A DNA stretch of 64,000 nt from Reticulascus tulasneorum. Taxonomy: Eukaryota > Ascomycota > Sordariomycetes > Glomerellales > Reticulascaceae. Positions within the stretch are counted from its first letter, which is position 1, and each line of letters starts with the position of its first letter. The stretch covers positions 4,191,713-4,255,712 of the forward strand of contig LSAX01000004.1 of assembly GCA_001557505.1 (NCBI GenBank), in the 5' to 3' direction. The position numbers and the translations under genes are program-made. The notes beneath the pieces are model-generated. The model did not search any database, was not told where the DNA came from, and saw nothing but the letters and a program-made list of their open reading frames with translations. This document shows, in pieces, positions 1 to 11,729 of the stretch.

Positions 1-601
1 GCTCAGTGCTCTTGTGAATCTAGAGCCCAAGTGTGACATCTCTTAGATCAACATATGGGTAGATAGGACGGGCTGACATTGCCAACAAGGATATGCCAAG
101 TAGCCGAACCTGGGGATCCGGCTTACTGGTGCCAGAAAATCAGGTGTCAAGGAGACAATGCGTGGAAGTTCTTGGCGGCATGTAGATAGCTTCTACCATA
201 TCTCCGTACTAAAACCCCAGGTTTCGCTAATTTACCCCAGGCTAGGCTACGACAAGGCTACGAAGCTACCAGAGGCTAACTAGAAACATCTCCGCACTTG
301 ATCCCGAAGTGTTGGACCTATGTTTCCCACTAAACTGTCTATAGTCTAGTCTGGTTAGCAGGGCTATGATTCACTGGCATTTCTTAGCCGACTTTCAATC
401 TTCGGGATATCTTTTTCCATTCAGAAGTGTAACAATGATATGGTCATTTTGGCAGCCGTTCATGGCCATAGGCCACAGTTATCAAGTATGAATATAGTAT
501 AAGATCAAATGTAGCCTCGCAATGCATGCCACTTGAATGGATAACAAATCTAACTCCTCAGACTGGAATTGCTTTGACTGTTATCCACCAACTGATTGAA
601 G
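1..601. other. Intergenic start of window
   Basis: No gene is supported here. It is the upstream region of the sugar transporter; no long reading frame or recognisable motif was found. Confidence 0.5.
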
Positions 602-2478
602 ATGGTCGCCACATCGCGATACAACCTATCGGTATGTGATCACCTGGCTCCAAGAGTAAGCAAGGGGAGTTCAGTTAATGTTACTTAGATTGTGCTTTTC
701 GTGGCACTAAGTAGTCTAACCTATGGCTATGCATTCTCTGTGTTCAGCACGTCTATCGGGCAACCTGGATTTTATAAGTTTTTCGACCTCGATCCTACGA
801 GCTCGTATACAGCGTCGATTCTGGGTGCCATCAACGCTCTGTTCTCTGCCGGTGCTGCACTGGGTGCACTCTCCATCGCGTGGCTGCCTGACTGGCTAGG
901 AAGAAAATGGACCATCATCATTGCTGGAGCCATAAGCCTCGTTGGTGGTGTAAGTCAGATATTCACAGCCCCAGCCACACGTGTCGCAGAATACAATGCT
1001 GACTCCAAGTTTTAGGCTCTCGTGACCGGAAGCGCTAACATCCCTATGCTTGTTGTCGTCCGATTCCTGCATGGAGTCGGTGTTGGACAGTGCATAACAA
1101 TCACCCCTCTATATCTATCCGAAGTTGCGCCTCCCCATCGCCGTGGCTTGTTGGCCGGGCAGAATGCGGTTGGGCTTGTTATCGGATATTTCCTCTCTAG
1201 CTGGATCGGCTATGGCTGCTACTTTGCTACAAACGAGACTTTCGCCTGGAGGTTCCCTCTTTCCATCTCTTGTCTCTTTCCTCTCATCCTGCTAATTGGT
1301 TCACCATGGATCCCCGAGTCACCTCGATGGCGTACGTATCTTCAATTCATGAACTATATCCCTGCTCAGAATTCTTTTTTGGGCTAACTGTTAATCGCAG
1401 TGATCTGGAAGGATCGTGTCGATGAGGCCTGGACGATAACCGAAAGACTCCACCACGATCCGAACGATGACTCCCAGCTTTTGGCCCGAGAAGAATTCTA
1501 CCAGATGAAGGCCCAGATCGAGTTAGATCGTACACAGGATCTTTCGATGTGGTACATGTTCAAAACACCATCCTTGAGACGCAGAATCTTCCTTGGCTGC
1601 GGTGTGCTCTTCGGCGGACAAGCTTGTGGACCTTTGGTCATCAATAGTATGAGAAGGGAGAGCTTTCCAAATGCAGTCAGCGGCTAACCATCATCTAGAT
1701 TATGGTGTGATTCTGTACCAAGGTCTCGGGATGTCCGGGCACATGCCGTTGTTGATGTACGCGATCTACGTGGTTGTGGGTGCCGCGGTAAACATTATAG
1801 CTGCGTTCATCATGGACAGAGTTGGCCGACGGCCACTATTCTGTGAGACGTTTCGAACCGTTCTATTGAATCATCTCTAATAGAGTTTTAGTCGCTGGTT
1901 TCCTTGGGACTACGATCGTCATGGTCTGCGAAACGGCCCTGGTAGCTACCTTTGTTGGAACCGATAATAAAGGCGGCAATGCGGCAGCGGTGTTCTTCCT
2001 CTTCGCATTTGTTTCCATATACGGCCTCTGTATTGACAATACAGCGTTCGTATATTGCGCAGAGATCTTTCCAACGATGTATCGAGCAAAGGGCATGGCT
2101 CTAGGGTTGTTTGTCTACTATGCTGGTTCCATCGCGTTCCTGACACCTGCTGCAACTGCCATGCAGAAAATCGGGTACGATTCATCCATTATGGTCTCAT
2201 TGCAAAGCTGACGTTCGTTTAGTTGGAAGTTTTACCTCGTCTTCGTTGTGTGCTCCTTTGTGTCGTTTGTCTTAACTTACTTCTTCGTGCCCGAGACAAC
2301 TAGGCTTTCACTGGAAGAGATTGGTGAGATCTTTGGCGACAAGGTTGTAGTCAACTTGACAAACGCTACTGCTGAAGAGAAGAAGCGCATCGATGATGTT
2401 GTTCGAGGCAAGGCTGGGCATTATGTCAGCCACGAAGAGCATGTAGAAGATGACAAACGACAGAGCCGTGAGGGTTGA
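602..2478 (+). CDS. MFS sugar transporter (hexose/sugar:H+ symporter family)
   Basis: Predicted 511-aa plasma-membrane sugar transporter of the major facilitator superfamily. Seven exons keep one frame: 602-631, 689-949, 1016-1331, 1401-1646, 1699-1842, 1892-2174 and 2223-2478, with introns of 48-69 nt. Sugar-transporter signatures are present in order: DWLGRK after the second helix, the loop PESPRW, VGRRP in the second half, and a C-terminal PETTRLSLEEIGEIFGD block. Membrane segments are spread along the protein as expected for 12 helices. The start was chosen because exon 1 (MVATSRYNLS) joins in frame to the first helix and is followed by a GTATGT donor. The family is clear; the substrate cannot be told from sequence. 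It is transcribed away from the window edge, and its 3' end faces the AdoMet decarboxylase gene. Confidence 0.9.
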
Positions 2479-2995
2479 GGATTCGTCTTAGATTTCGAAG
2501 ATCTTGACGGTTCATCTCCTGGGCATGCGGTAGAACTTCAAGGGCGCAGAATCCGATGGAATGCAACAAAGATTTAGGAAGTTATAGCGATGCAGAACTT
2601 TGAATCCGAGTATCGCCCGAGAAAGCGCGTGCGCGTGCGAGCGTCACGTATTGGTGGACAAACATTCATTGGTGATACATGAGCATATCAAACAGTGTTT
2701 GGCTGAATGTCTACTGGCCTAGTAGAAGTCAACTGGAAATGGCTTCAACAGCCGTCTGATTTTATTGGCAGGTTCGAAAAGCATGGATGTCATTAATGCA
2801 TAGGCTATCAAGGCAATACCACTCCATCTGACTATGCCAAACTGTGCCCATGTGAGTAGAGCCAAAGCAAGATGAACCAAGAAAAAGAACAGCTGCTTAG
2901 GAGAAAATAGAATAGAGTCCGTAAGGAAGAGGCTTCATTGTAAAAGAGCGACAGGGAGACAATTGATCCACCTAATGTCATTTAAATGTGAATGG
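2479..2995. other. Convergent intergenic region
   Basis: Tail-to-tail spacer of about 500 bases between the transporter and the AdoMet decarboxylase gene; nothing else recognised. Confidence 0.5.
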
Positions 2996-4632
2996 TTATA
3001 TGAGCTCTCCAACTCGTGCTGCACGATCACCAACCCACCCATCTCGTTCGTAGAAGCGAAACACCAAGTCATAGTCCTCAAAATCGTGAACAATACGATC
3101 AATTCGACGATATCCCCGAACTGGATCAATCAGACGCTGAGTGGCAGGAACCGCAGGCTGGGAGTCGGTGTCTCCCATGCCATATGGGTTAGCGCTCTGG
3201 CCCTTTGCCTCGAAGAGTGTCACGCTAAAACGGCCAGGCCTGAATATGCCGACAACATGTTCAATGATGTCCGCGGTGGTACGACCGGTCTGGCTGCCAG
3301 GAACGTTAGTTTCGAAAGATGCGAAGGAACAGTTGGGTTCAGGCGTGACATGAACAGTGAAGTAGTGCGCTGCACCGGCCTGATCGCCCTGCTCGCTCGA
3401 TTCTTGCGGGGCTTGTGTAGGAGCCGGGACCACTCCATTTGCGGAGAACCCACATGGACTGAAAAGATACGCGTCTACACGAGCACCAGGATACTTGGTG
3501 GTAGGATAGACATCAGAGAGCCCGCATTCTTCGGAAACAACTGTCCCTAAAGCGTGGCCTTCAGTTGTGAGAGCTTCTACCAGGACACGGTCAGCACCGT
3601 GTAGGTCCAGATCTTCGCCGTTGCCAAAGACATCTGGAGTATCGTCTAGTGAAGTTGCCTCAATCTCGTTCGTGATACTGCCAAGGCTTTTATGCGCAGT
3701 GTGTCGAGCTTCTCTTGCCTGCAAAGATAGTCTATCGCCCGCGACCGCACTCGCGTGCGACTGGTAGAACTGCTTTGCATGCTCTGGATCGAGATCGGTC
3801 ATGAGGATCTCCAGGGTCTCGTCATCGTGCTCCTCAACGGTGGTTGAAAAGCTAGAGACGGTACCTGCGGGGATCTTTGTTACGCGACGAACACCACTAC
3901 CGTTCTTCTGCTCATCGGGGGTACGTGGAGGCGTAAGAGTATGCCCGGGAGAGGTGATGTAGAGGTACCAGTGGTCCCCGTTCATCTTGCCAACCATGTA
4001 CGCACTGCCGCCCTCGAACATATCATCAAGATACTTGACTTCCTGCTTCCAGCTGCGGTGTGGTCCGTGCTGCTTGTCGGGAAAAAGGAAGTTCTTCCTG
4101 CTGTAAAAGACTCGATACGGCGTTGCGGCCGCGCGAATCTCGTCAGAGGATCTAGCGTTGTGGAATGGGAATCCCGCGTCGTCTGCCGCAATGTGCAGCA
4201 GGCGCTGCAGTCCCAACAGCAAAGTGGTCGTGCCACAGGTCTTGAGAATAAGTTTGTGAGGAAACACAAACATACTGGACTCCGACAAGAGGTATGCATC
4301 CACAGAATCTGACTCAAGAACTGATAGGATCTTGCAATTGACCATATCCAGCATACCAACCCAGGTCTCAGCGGCAACGGCTTTGAGCCCATTCAATTTG
4401 GCTGTGGGAGGAAGGGAGGTGGGACTCGGAGCGAACCATACTTCCAATAGCTTCTCTGGACCTGGGAACAAAGAGGTTAGTACTGAATGTAGATCCAACG
4501 GGTTTGATTGAACTTACCTTCGAAGGCATTACTAGAGTCTAGATCAGCGGCGACATCATGATTGATCGTGAGATGTGGGGTCGCTTCGGAGGGAGAAAAC
4601 GTATAGCTGCTGGGTACGTCAAGATTGACCAT
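2996..4632 (-). CDS. spe2: S-adenosylmethionine decarboxylase proenzyme
   Basis: Cytosolic pyruvoyl enzyme that decarboxylates S-adenosylmethionine to give the aminopropyl donor for spermidine and spermine synthesis. Two exons are predicted, 4632-4518 and 4461-2996, separated by a 56-nt intron with a TACTAAC branch site, giving about 526 aa. The diagnostic self-cleavage segment LSESSMFVFPHK is present; in this family the bond between Glu and Ser of the ESS motif breaks and the Ser becomes the pyruvoyl group. The downstream KTCGTTTLL segment with the conserved Cys is also present. The start MVNLDVPSSY was chosen because it splices in frame to PEKLLEVWF, the conserved N-terminal block. Length is longer than animal enzymes but usual for filamentous ascomycetes. 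Polyamine-dependent regulation by upstream reading frames is known in some eukaryotes, but I cannot establish one here. Confidence 0.93.
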
Positions 4633-6414
4633 CTTCGCCGGGGTGGCAGCGTTTGTGTGGGGTAAGCAGCTTGACCCGAAGGGCACCGTCTTTGCACTCT
4701 CCCAAGCGCGATTCTGAGGTTTAAGGTGTCCGTGGAGCACTAGCTGCAACTCAAACGAACCTTGCGGTGTCCGTTTGAGGGAGCAGGCCCACAGGAAAGT
4801 GGACTTGGCCGGCAGCAATCAGGTGGTAAGGGTGAGATACACCAACAACGCTTCCGAGAACTTTAGGGAGGCCGCGCTCGGAGAGGAAACAGGTGAGGCT
4901 TTGGCAACGGAATGGTGAACTGGGGGCTGATGCCTCGGTCTGATAGAAACCGACACCTGGATCGGGGTCTAGCAGACGAGGATATCCCGGATCCGAGGAT
5001 TTCCTGTCGGAGGATAGTACAAGATTTGCAGCAGATGGCTGGTTGAACGTATCGAAAGTTGAAAGCCTGTTATCGGGGCCTGTTTATTCGCAAGTTAGTT
5101 ACTGGCAGAGACGATAGACAAGAACATACAGTGTCCACTGCGAGATGGCTTCGTGACAGCAGGGGGAACGTACTTGGCTGGCTTGGACAAAAAGCGGAGG
5201 AGGTCCCTCGGGCTCATAGACGGCAAGAATACACTCTGTTCTACAGCAGAGGCCGCGGATTGCGTCGTAACCACGCGGGCAGAACGCTAGGTTGAATTTG
5301 AAACCATTCAACGCCGTAGATATGGCACTCGGGCTTGTTCGCAGCCAGACGCTCGGTGAATCGGCAAAGATGCTAGATAAAGATGGCAGCCGTTGTTCAG
5401 TGCGGAAAGAAGAATACGACTCGGGTTAACAATCTGCAATGACGATTGCCGGGAAGAGAGTGTCTCAAGTGGAGCGCTGAAAGACCATGTGCGAACGGGC
5501 ATAAAACCGGGGTTTCTTGCCAGACAAAATGGAACTGGAGGCGAGGATGGGTAGCGGAAGGTGTCGGTGAGAGATTTTGATAGTGAAGACTTCTTCCATC
5601 ACCTGGAAAACATTGTGGTGAAAGAAACCTAAAAATTTCCCCTGGTGGCGCTAGGTGCACATCCATCCCGCCAACTGCTTAGGTTGCTTGGCCGGGAAAA
5701 TGACGAGGTGGGGGGTTTTCTCCACACCTTTCACCAATGATTTGCCTTGGCTGGACCCAGTGAGCAAAATTTATTACCACTGACCCCTCCATCACAGGCC
5801 AAAAAGAAAAGAAAAGAATGAAGGAAAGGTTGTGTCGATGGAGGGGCAACGGAGCTCGAGGGATATCATGGATGATGCTTGGACTGACTGAGGCGGTTGA
5901 ACAGGACACAGGAATCAACAGAATCAACATAACATCGACTATTAAACATATCATCTACGCAGCGGGCTAACATGCTAAATTTCTATCGCTGTATGAGAAT
6001 TCGTAAGACGCCTGTACCCGCTTGTTCAATCCACAGGCGACCACGAGTCTGGCCAGGTTGTGTTGTCATAGCGGCTGTGGACTTGCAAGAAGAGGATACC
6101 GAGGTTGAATCCCTTCCAAGAATTGCAATTGTGATAAGACATATATGGTTGTGGGCATGGTTGGCAGGACGTGTGTAGCCCTGGTAGAGACCCAGTGATG
6201 GTGGCCCCAGTCCCAATCTAAGGCATGCAGGGGATTGCAGCCGAGTTATCGACATCGCTGTATCGAGTATCCCCTGTCAAAGAGACTTCCTGGCGTCTGA
6301 TGTGATAATGTCAACGTGCTAGAATACAGTGACAAGATCTTGGCTTGCTAGCCGAAGCCTGGATATCCAGGTCTTGTTGTGGCACCCCGGAGACATCCTG
6401 CGAAGGCATCCATC
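4633..6414. other. Long leader/intergenic region upstream of AdoMet decarboxylase
   Basis: About 1.8 kb between the decarboxylase start and the 3' end of the Cfd1 gene. Several reading frames of 60-90 codons occur on both strands, but none shows a recognisable domain or consistent splice structure. Part is probably promoter and long 5' leader of the decarboxylase gene. Confidence 0.4.
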
Positions 6415-7395
6415 TCATGGTTGTTCCTGCGAGACGATGGCCTGCGTCAGCTTTTCGGTGATATCCTTAAATATATGTGCTAGCGAGCAGCTCTGGTATT
6501 TATCGACCAGAGATCCATCAGCTGATCCCTCAGTCGACCCATCAGATACGCTGGAGTCGCCAAGATCGTGACCATTGACCTTGGTGCCTTGTGGATAGTG
6601 CGGCCGCCTGCCGGTTTCCACAAGCTCACCGAATTGAGGGTCAATGGGGATGCTGCCCAGGAATGGAACAGCAAACTCATCAGCCATAATAACCCCGCCG
6701 CCCGAGCTGAAGATATTGGTACACTCCGAGCAGTGCGGGCACACGAAGCCGCTCATATTTTCAACAACTCCCAGAACCTTGATTCCGGTTTTAGCGCAGA
6801 AATTAAGTTCTTTTCTCACGTCTGCCGTCGCCACGGCTTGGGGTGTCGTGACCACAACTGCCCCAGCTACCTGGCCAGGTCCGGCGTCACGAAGAAGTGT
6901 CTCTGCTAGCGAGATGTGTTCGTCGCTTGTGCCCGGGGGTGTGTCGATGAGGAGATAGTCTGTGTCGTCCCAGAGAACATCCGAGAGAAATTGTCTGACC
7001 ATGGCCGTCTTCTTGGGGCCACGCCAGACGACGGCATCACCTCTTCGGGGAAGCAAAAACCCTAGACTCATCGCGCGGAACGATCCAATACCCTTAGATT
7101 CATCCGCCTCGTGGACGGAAACCGGAAGCCATCCACCCGGTGCTTGTGTGACTTTGGAGGCCTCAATAGAGAGCATTCTTGGAATCGACGGACCCGTAAG
7201 GTCAACGTCGAGGACGCCAACCGAGTAGCCTGCGAGGGATAATGACAGGGCAAGTTGGATCGTGATAGATGACTTCCCCACGCCTCCTTTTCCGGACAGG
7301 ACCTTGTTGCGATTAGAACTGTGGACATTTGGAATTCTTGGAGACAAGAAGTTAGGACATACCAGCACAATGTGCTTGACCTTTCTCAGCGACAT
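6415..7395 (-). CDS. cfd1: Cytosolic Fe-S cluster assembly factor Cfd1 (NUBP2 type)
   Basis: P-loop NTPase of the Mrp/NBP35 family which, with Nbp35, forms the scaffold that assembles 4Fe-4S clusters for cytosolic and nuclear proteins. Predicted exons are 7395-7363 and 7302-6415 with a 60-nt intron; removing it joins [11 protein letters not shown] to [12 protein letters not shown], restoring the deviant Walker A expected for this family. Length is about 306 aa. Other family features are [16 protein letters not shown], the [10 protein letters not shown] switch region, and a C-terminal CPHC pair that holds the bridging cluster. The N-terminal four-cysteine ferredoxin-like motif of Nbp35 is absent, which separates Cfd1 from Nbp35. 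The [14 protein letters not shown] stretch near the C terminus is a low-complexity insert. It is divergent from the next gene at 8187. Confidence 0.93.
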   Translation of the reverse strand: MSLRKVKHIVLVCPNFLSPRIPNVHSSNRNKVLSGKGGVGKSSITIQLALSLSLAGYSVGVLDVDLTGPSIPRMLSIEASKVTQAPGGWLPVSVHEADESKGIGSFRAMSLGFLLPRRGDAVVWRGPKKTAMVRQFLSDVLWDDTDYLLIDTPPGTSDEHISLAETLLRDAGPGQVAGAVVVTTPQAVATADVRKELNFCAKTGIKVLGVVENMSGFVCPHCSECTNIFSSGGGVIMADEFAVPFLGSIPIDPQFGELVETGRRPHYPQGTKVNGHDLGDSSVSDGSTEGSADGSLVDKYQSCSLAHIFKDITEKLTQAIVSQEQP

Positions 7396-8186
7396 TTTTA
7401 GTCGGTTCCAAAGTCCCAGGCGCTCTCCGGTTCTTTAATAGTAAAATTTCCAATCTGACCGAGGATTATTAGCAAAAGAAAGATGCACAGGTTACTATTC
7501 GCTTGATGTATTTCAGGTTGTAACCGCAGCCACTTCAATCATTGATGTTGGTCGGTAATAAAGATTGAGAAGTTTTGCTTGGTAAGCATTAACTCAACCA
7601 TTTCACGGCCAGGCAAGAAGCACTTAGTAACGGCGAGCCATATGGCTTTCCGATCTATAGAGCATCTGTACCATTAGATTCCGTTGATCATCTTTTTTTC
7701 ATCGGCTCTGTCATTTGGCATTTGTCCCTTGTTATGTTGACACCTGATAACCCTGGGAAACTCAAGATGCGTTATCGATATTTCGATTGCTGACTAAGGC
7801 AACTCTTCGTTTGCCCCCTGGCGCCACCTGGGGCTCAGATGGTCCACCAGGCTCCTGGCGGTCCGTGAATTTTAAAATGATTTGCTAACCAGAGCACAGA
7901 TGATACTCCGACACCTCCGTGCAGCTGTTCGATTCCAACATCTCTTTCCTTCGGTCTCCCACGCCGCGGCCCTCTAGACAAACGGAGCCACTGCGTCTTG
8001 CGCTCTCGATTGAACAGTTATCTAGTGCTTCTCCAGGCCAGAACGTAAACACCCCCAGCTGCCAGTCTGGGCCGCGTAACCAACCATGTTGGATTAGTCT
8101 CCTGCTGAAGACTTCCCGAGCTGCGACACAGAACAAATCTTCGCGCTGCTGCTTTTCGTCAGCAATATGAACAACCGGCCGAAACT
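7396..8186. other. Divergent promoter region
   Basis: About 790 bases shared between the minus-strand Cfd1 gene and the plus-strand 785-codon gene. Overlapping 83-codon frames at 7885-8170 occur on both strands, show no conserved motif and are probably untranslated leader. Confidence 0.5.
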
Positions 8187-10544
8187 ATGGATGATCCATG
8201 GGGCTCACCTTGGACAACGACCGATCATACCACCTTACCTCAACCACCTCCAAGACAAACGAAGTCAGACCTCGAGCTACCACCCGCCGTATTTCTATCT
8301 ACGCCTCCAGCCGATCTAACGCCTATTCATGGTCATCCTTCATGGTTTGACGATGATGGCTTCGGCGACTGGGCATCGGCCGATACTACACAGCCCAGAG
8401 ATGGATCTGGTTGGGGCATCTGGGGAGCCGATGGCAGTCACAACGCTTCGGCGCAATTGACACCAGCATACGAGCCGCGGCAGAAGAATAGCAGTCCAAA
8501 ATGGCCAAGGAGCCGATCTGCTTCACCGGGACAGAAAATTCCCGGGCTCCCGAATGGCCTGGCTTCGGAGCAGCCATCCCCAGACCCCTGGGCGACCGAG
8601 GGCTCTTTTTCCAAAATCGGCCCTGAACCAGTATCAGCCTTGCCCCAAATCCCAGATCTACCACAACTGCCTCCCAGCCAGATAGGTTCCTGGGTAGAAC
8701 CCACGTCGAAAGCAGCCCTGGTTCAGCTACAGGCTACTTCATCCGACCTGGAATTGCACTCTCTCACGTCGAGTGAGCCGGCGCCGGGAACTACACCTGT
8801 TGTTGGCGAGGAACTCCCGCATGTCAAACCCTCTCTAGAACCATCAGCAACTATATCTAGCCGCAGCAACTCCCTAGCATCTCAGACATCTGAAGTGGAC
8901 GAAAGGAACAGCACTCTGCTTCCCCAATCTCCCATAACATCCGTCGAAGACAACGGAATGCGTTTATGTGCTGCCGAAAGAAAGGCCTCGAAGGTTAAAG
9001 AATTGGTCGAGATGTATGATGGCATTGCGCTAGGGAAGCGAGTCGGTACGCCGGAAGGTATCCTTGCACCAAATCATAGCGTTAGTCAAGAGCGATTGGC
9101 TGGAGTTGTTATCTCCGTAAGGGGCGACACGCCTCAGCCGCTCGAAATTGATGATGATTCTGCTGCTTTGGACTTTCCACCTCAGATCGCCGAGGCAGCT
9201 GTGGTTGTCGAGGTGTCTGGGCAAAATCCCACCCAGAGGAGCGAGACTCCGCAACTATCTCAGTCCCACGACCCATTCCTTATCGATATGGCTAAAATCA
9301 ATGAACTTGTTCAAGACTTTGAATCCGAACTGTTCGGGCCGGATGAAGACGTATCGGACCACGTTATTGAGGATACGTTCAGCAGCATTTCAGAGCGCAA
9401 AACCTGGTATCGCATTTCCAGAAACGAGCCACTTCGGAAGCATAACGCAGGCGGGGACGAGAGTTACGTCCGCGTTACTTGGCTGCACTCGGCGGTGAGA
9501 TCGGACACCATTACAATTGTACGCCGCTGGATGGAGGAAGACTCGATTGGTGGTCGGACATTTCGGGGTGTTCTAACCAAGGGTGCTGGCGGAAACATGT
9601 TCGGATGGGGCTCGACCGCATCTCCCGTCGACTTGGGTACGGTCTTTGCCCGCAAGCGCTCTGCTGAGCTTGCAAAAGACGCCTCCGTCCATCGACCGAA
9701 CCGTTCCATAGATACCACAATGTCAATGGCGACTACTTCGGCTCTTTTCAATGGCCGTAAAATTTCGAATGCGTCACTCTCTCCCCATAATGACGCAGGG
9801 CAGCAGGGTCTCGCTACCTTTGGCTGGAGTACCGGAACGGAGAATGTGCAACAAGTGCAACAAGTCTCGCCGGCGGCAGCCTCTGGTAAGCCTATGTTCA
9901 ACCCACAGTCCTGTCTCCTCCAGTCATCGTTGGAAGGAATCCCTCCATATCCGATTCCTTCCAGCCAGACGCCCTCTCTTCCGTTCGGAATGCCGAAGTC
10001 AGAGCAGGTGACGAAGCTGCAGACGAATGATTCTGAAGAGGATGAGAACGAGGATGAGAACGAGGATGACTGGGGCGACATGGTTTCGCCGACTGCTGCC
10101 GAGACTGAGAAGCCAACGAGCATCATGGGCTGGAACATGTCGTCCAACAATCAAGTAGAAGACATTTACGCGGCGAATGGCACTGCTAATCTCGCCAACA
10201 CTGAAATATCAGTCGATGACATACAGAAGTCTGGACACGATTCCGCTGAATCTGGTCTTTCTACCAACAGAACAGTGGCCCATCAGCTAAATGCGTCTCG
10301 AGCAAACGAGGCCCTTGTTTTCGATGATTCGACACCGACAGATACAGATTCGTTTGTCGAACGCTTTGCAGAAACTTGGCCTGGAGCACCCATAGTTCCA
10401 TCAAAGCTGGTACCGATAATTGACCACCCAACATCCACCGCAAGTCAATCAACCACCAGCAGCTCTACACACACGTCCCGCCAAGATGAATTGGCACGGC
10501 ATGTTGTACAAAGATTACCGGACCTCACATATATGCTTCGGTGA
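8187..10544 (+). CDS. Conserved fungal protein, largely disordered, with acidic FGDW motifs
   Basis: A single 785-codon frame with no intron needed. Most of it is Ser/Pro/Thr/Gln-rich and probably disordered. The N terminus (MDDPWGSPW, then DDDGFGDWAS near residue 53) and a late acidic stretch (DEDDWGDM) carry DPW and acidic FGDW-like short motifs. Similar motifs bind clathrin adaptor ear domains in other proteins, but that role here is inference. One ordered-looking block at about residues 405-490 (KTWYRISR through WLHSAVRSD to GWGSTASPVDLGTVFARK) looks like the conserved core. I recognise this as a type of fungal hypothetical protein but cannot name a function. Some databases label relatives as glucan 1,4-alpha-glucosidase; nothing in this sequence supports a glycosidase. 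Confidence 0.75.
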   Translation: MDDPWGSPWTTTDHTTLPQPPPRQTKSDLELPPAVFLSTPPADLTPIHGHPSWFDDDGFGDWASADTTQPRDGSGWGIWGADGSHNASAQLTPAYEPRQKNSSPKWPRSRSASPGQKIPGLPNGLASEQPSPDPWATEGSFSKIGPEPVSALPQIPDLPQLPPSQIGSWVEPTSKAALVQLQATSSDLELHSLTSSEPAPGTTPVVGEELPHVKPSLEPSATISSRSNSLASQTSEVDERNSTLLPQSPITSVEDNGMRLCAAERKASKVKELVEMYDGIALGKRVGTPEGILAPNHSVSQERLAGVVISVRGDTPQPLEIDDDSAALDFPPQIAEAAVVVEVSGQNPTQRSETPQLSQSHDPFLIDMAKINELVQDFESELFGPDEDVSDHVIEDTFSSISERKTWYRISRNEPLRKHNAGGDESYVRVTWLHSAVRSDTITIVRRWMEEDSIGGRTFRGVLTKGAGGNMFGWGSTASPVDLGTVFARKRSAELAKDASVHRPNRSIDTTMSMATTSALFNGRKISNASLSPHNDAGQQGLATFGWSTGTENVQQVQQVSPAAASGKPMFNPQSCLLQSSLEGIPPYPIPSSQTPSLPFGMPKSEQVTKLQTNDSEEDENEDENEDDWGDMVSPTAAETEKPTSIMGWNMSSNNQVEDIYAANGTANLANTEISVDDIQKSGHDSAESGLSTNRTVAHQLNASRANEALVFDDSTPTDTDSFVERFAETWPGAPIVPSKLVPIIDHPTSTASQSTTSSSTHTSRQDELARHVVQRLPDLTYMLR

Positions 10545-11666
10545 AGATGCATCTACGTGCCCGCAATTGGCTGCAGTTCCTCCCGCCACAAATTTATTAT
10601 CCTGTATGGCTTCTTTTTCCCACAAGTAGTTTCGCATCGTCATGGTGTACTTTGTATCCTTATCTGCTTGCATCTCCTGCAACACTCTCGGCGCTTGGAC
10701 TATGGAGGAAAGGTTGTATTTGCGAATGCTATCTGTAAAGTACTGTATTTGACCAGTTGCGCTCGTCGCTGATTTGTTTTGTCGGGGCAGGCAATTATCT
10801 TGAAGCTGTGTGATCTTTTTGGGCCACCTCGAGCACATAAGAGCAGACGAGGTTAAGAAACGATGATGATGAGCTAGTCTTAGCCACGCAGCTGATGATA
10901 TAGATATACGAGGTTAATGCTGTTCTGAGTAAACCAGCCGCTACCAATAATTGAAATCTGAGCATGTATGGTCTCCCCCCGAGCTCGTCTAACGAGAACT
11001 GGGCCGGCTATCGGAGCACGGTTCTCGGAATTTTGGACTCGGCAATCGGGTAAGCGGCGTACCTCACCAAACTCAATATTTTAGGCCGGCTAGCCCCTGA
11101 CTTGACTGAATGGCAATGACTGTAGCGTGGTGGAATGGGTAAACAACCTGTAAGGAGTCTTCACTGCAAGTCCGGGGCTACACATTGATGATTTCGTGAG
11201 CGACTTTAATTTACTAGCAGGTTGAAAATTACATTTGAGCGCCCATAACCGACCGCCCATAGCTACGTAAGCCAATATGCGAATGACTTATTCGTTCATC
11301 CGAGCCTATGAGGCGTGATAGGCTGCCAGGCCATTGACCTTCGCGAACAGGGCGCATGCTTAGGCTTGGCAAACATTGCTCTACCTCCGTAAACGGTGGG
11401 TGTGCTGAAATTTGGCCTGAATCAAAGCTTGGAGGAGGTGATATGATGTCAGTGAGCTAGAATTATAGTGATTACCCCACTATTTCTTTCCAGTCACTTC
11501 AGTGAGGCGCCGCCCCCAGCCGCATCATGGGTACCATACTAACTTGTCGTAGCATTCGACCATCGTATCGGGAGCTTTGGACGATTTTTTCTTGAGAGAC
11601 TCCTGCCCCTCTTCTTATCTGCTTATTCTATCTCTTATCAGCTTTCATCTGCTTTCGCGTTTGACG
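10545..11666. other. Intergenic region
   Basis: About 1.1 kb between the disordered-protein gene and the zinc-cluster regulator. No gene is supported. A weak tRNA-like stretch at 11,121-11,182 was examined and rejected. Confidence 0.45.
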
Positions 11667-11729
11667 ATGATTACTGTTCCTTGTTCAATGACAGAGGCTG
11701 AGAAAGAAGAGAAGGATTTGGCATGGTAA
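11667..11729 (+). promoter_or_regulatory. uORF overlapping the start codon of the zinc-cluster regulator
   Basis: A 20-codon reading frame beginning MITVPCSM and ending DLAW-stop. Its TGG TAA end overlaps the ATG at 11723 in another frame, so a ribosome translating it would pass the main start codon by 4 nt before terminating. Seen directly in sequence; whether it lies in the mRNA depends on the unknown transcription start. Confidence 0.45.

Noticed and set aside
4633..5960. Regulatory uORF of the AdoMet decarboxylase gene
   Set aside because: Several short frames exist but none could be tied to the leader without a mapped mRNA start or a conserved peptide.
9464..10150. 228-codon minus-strand frame
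   Set aside because: Shadow of the 785-codon gene; Ser/Cys-rich with no motif.
11121..11182. tRNA-like stretch (TGTAGC at one end, GCTACA at the other, A-box-like TGGTGGAATGGG)
   Set aside because: No acceptable anticodon or T-stem pairing and a poor B box; at best a decayed tRNA-derived fragment.
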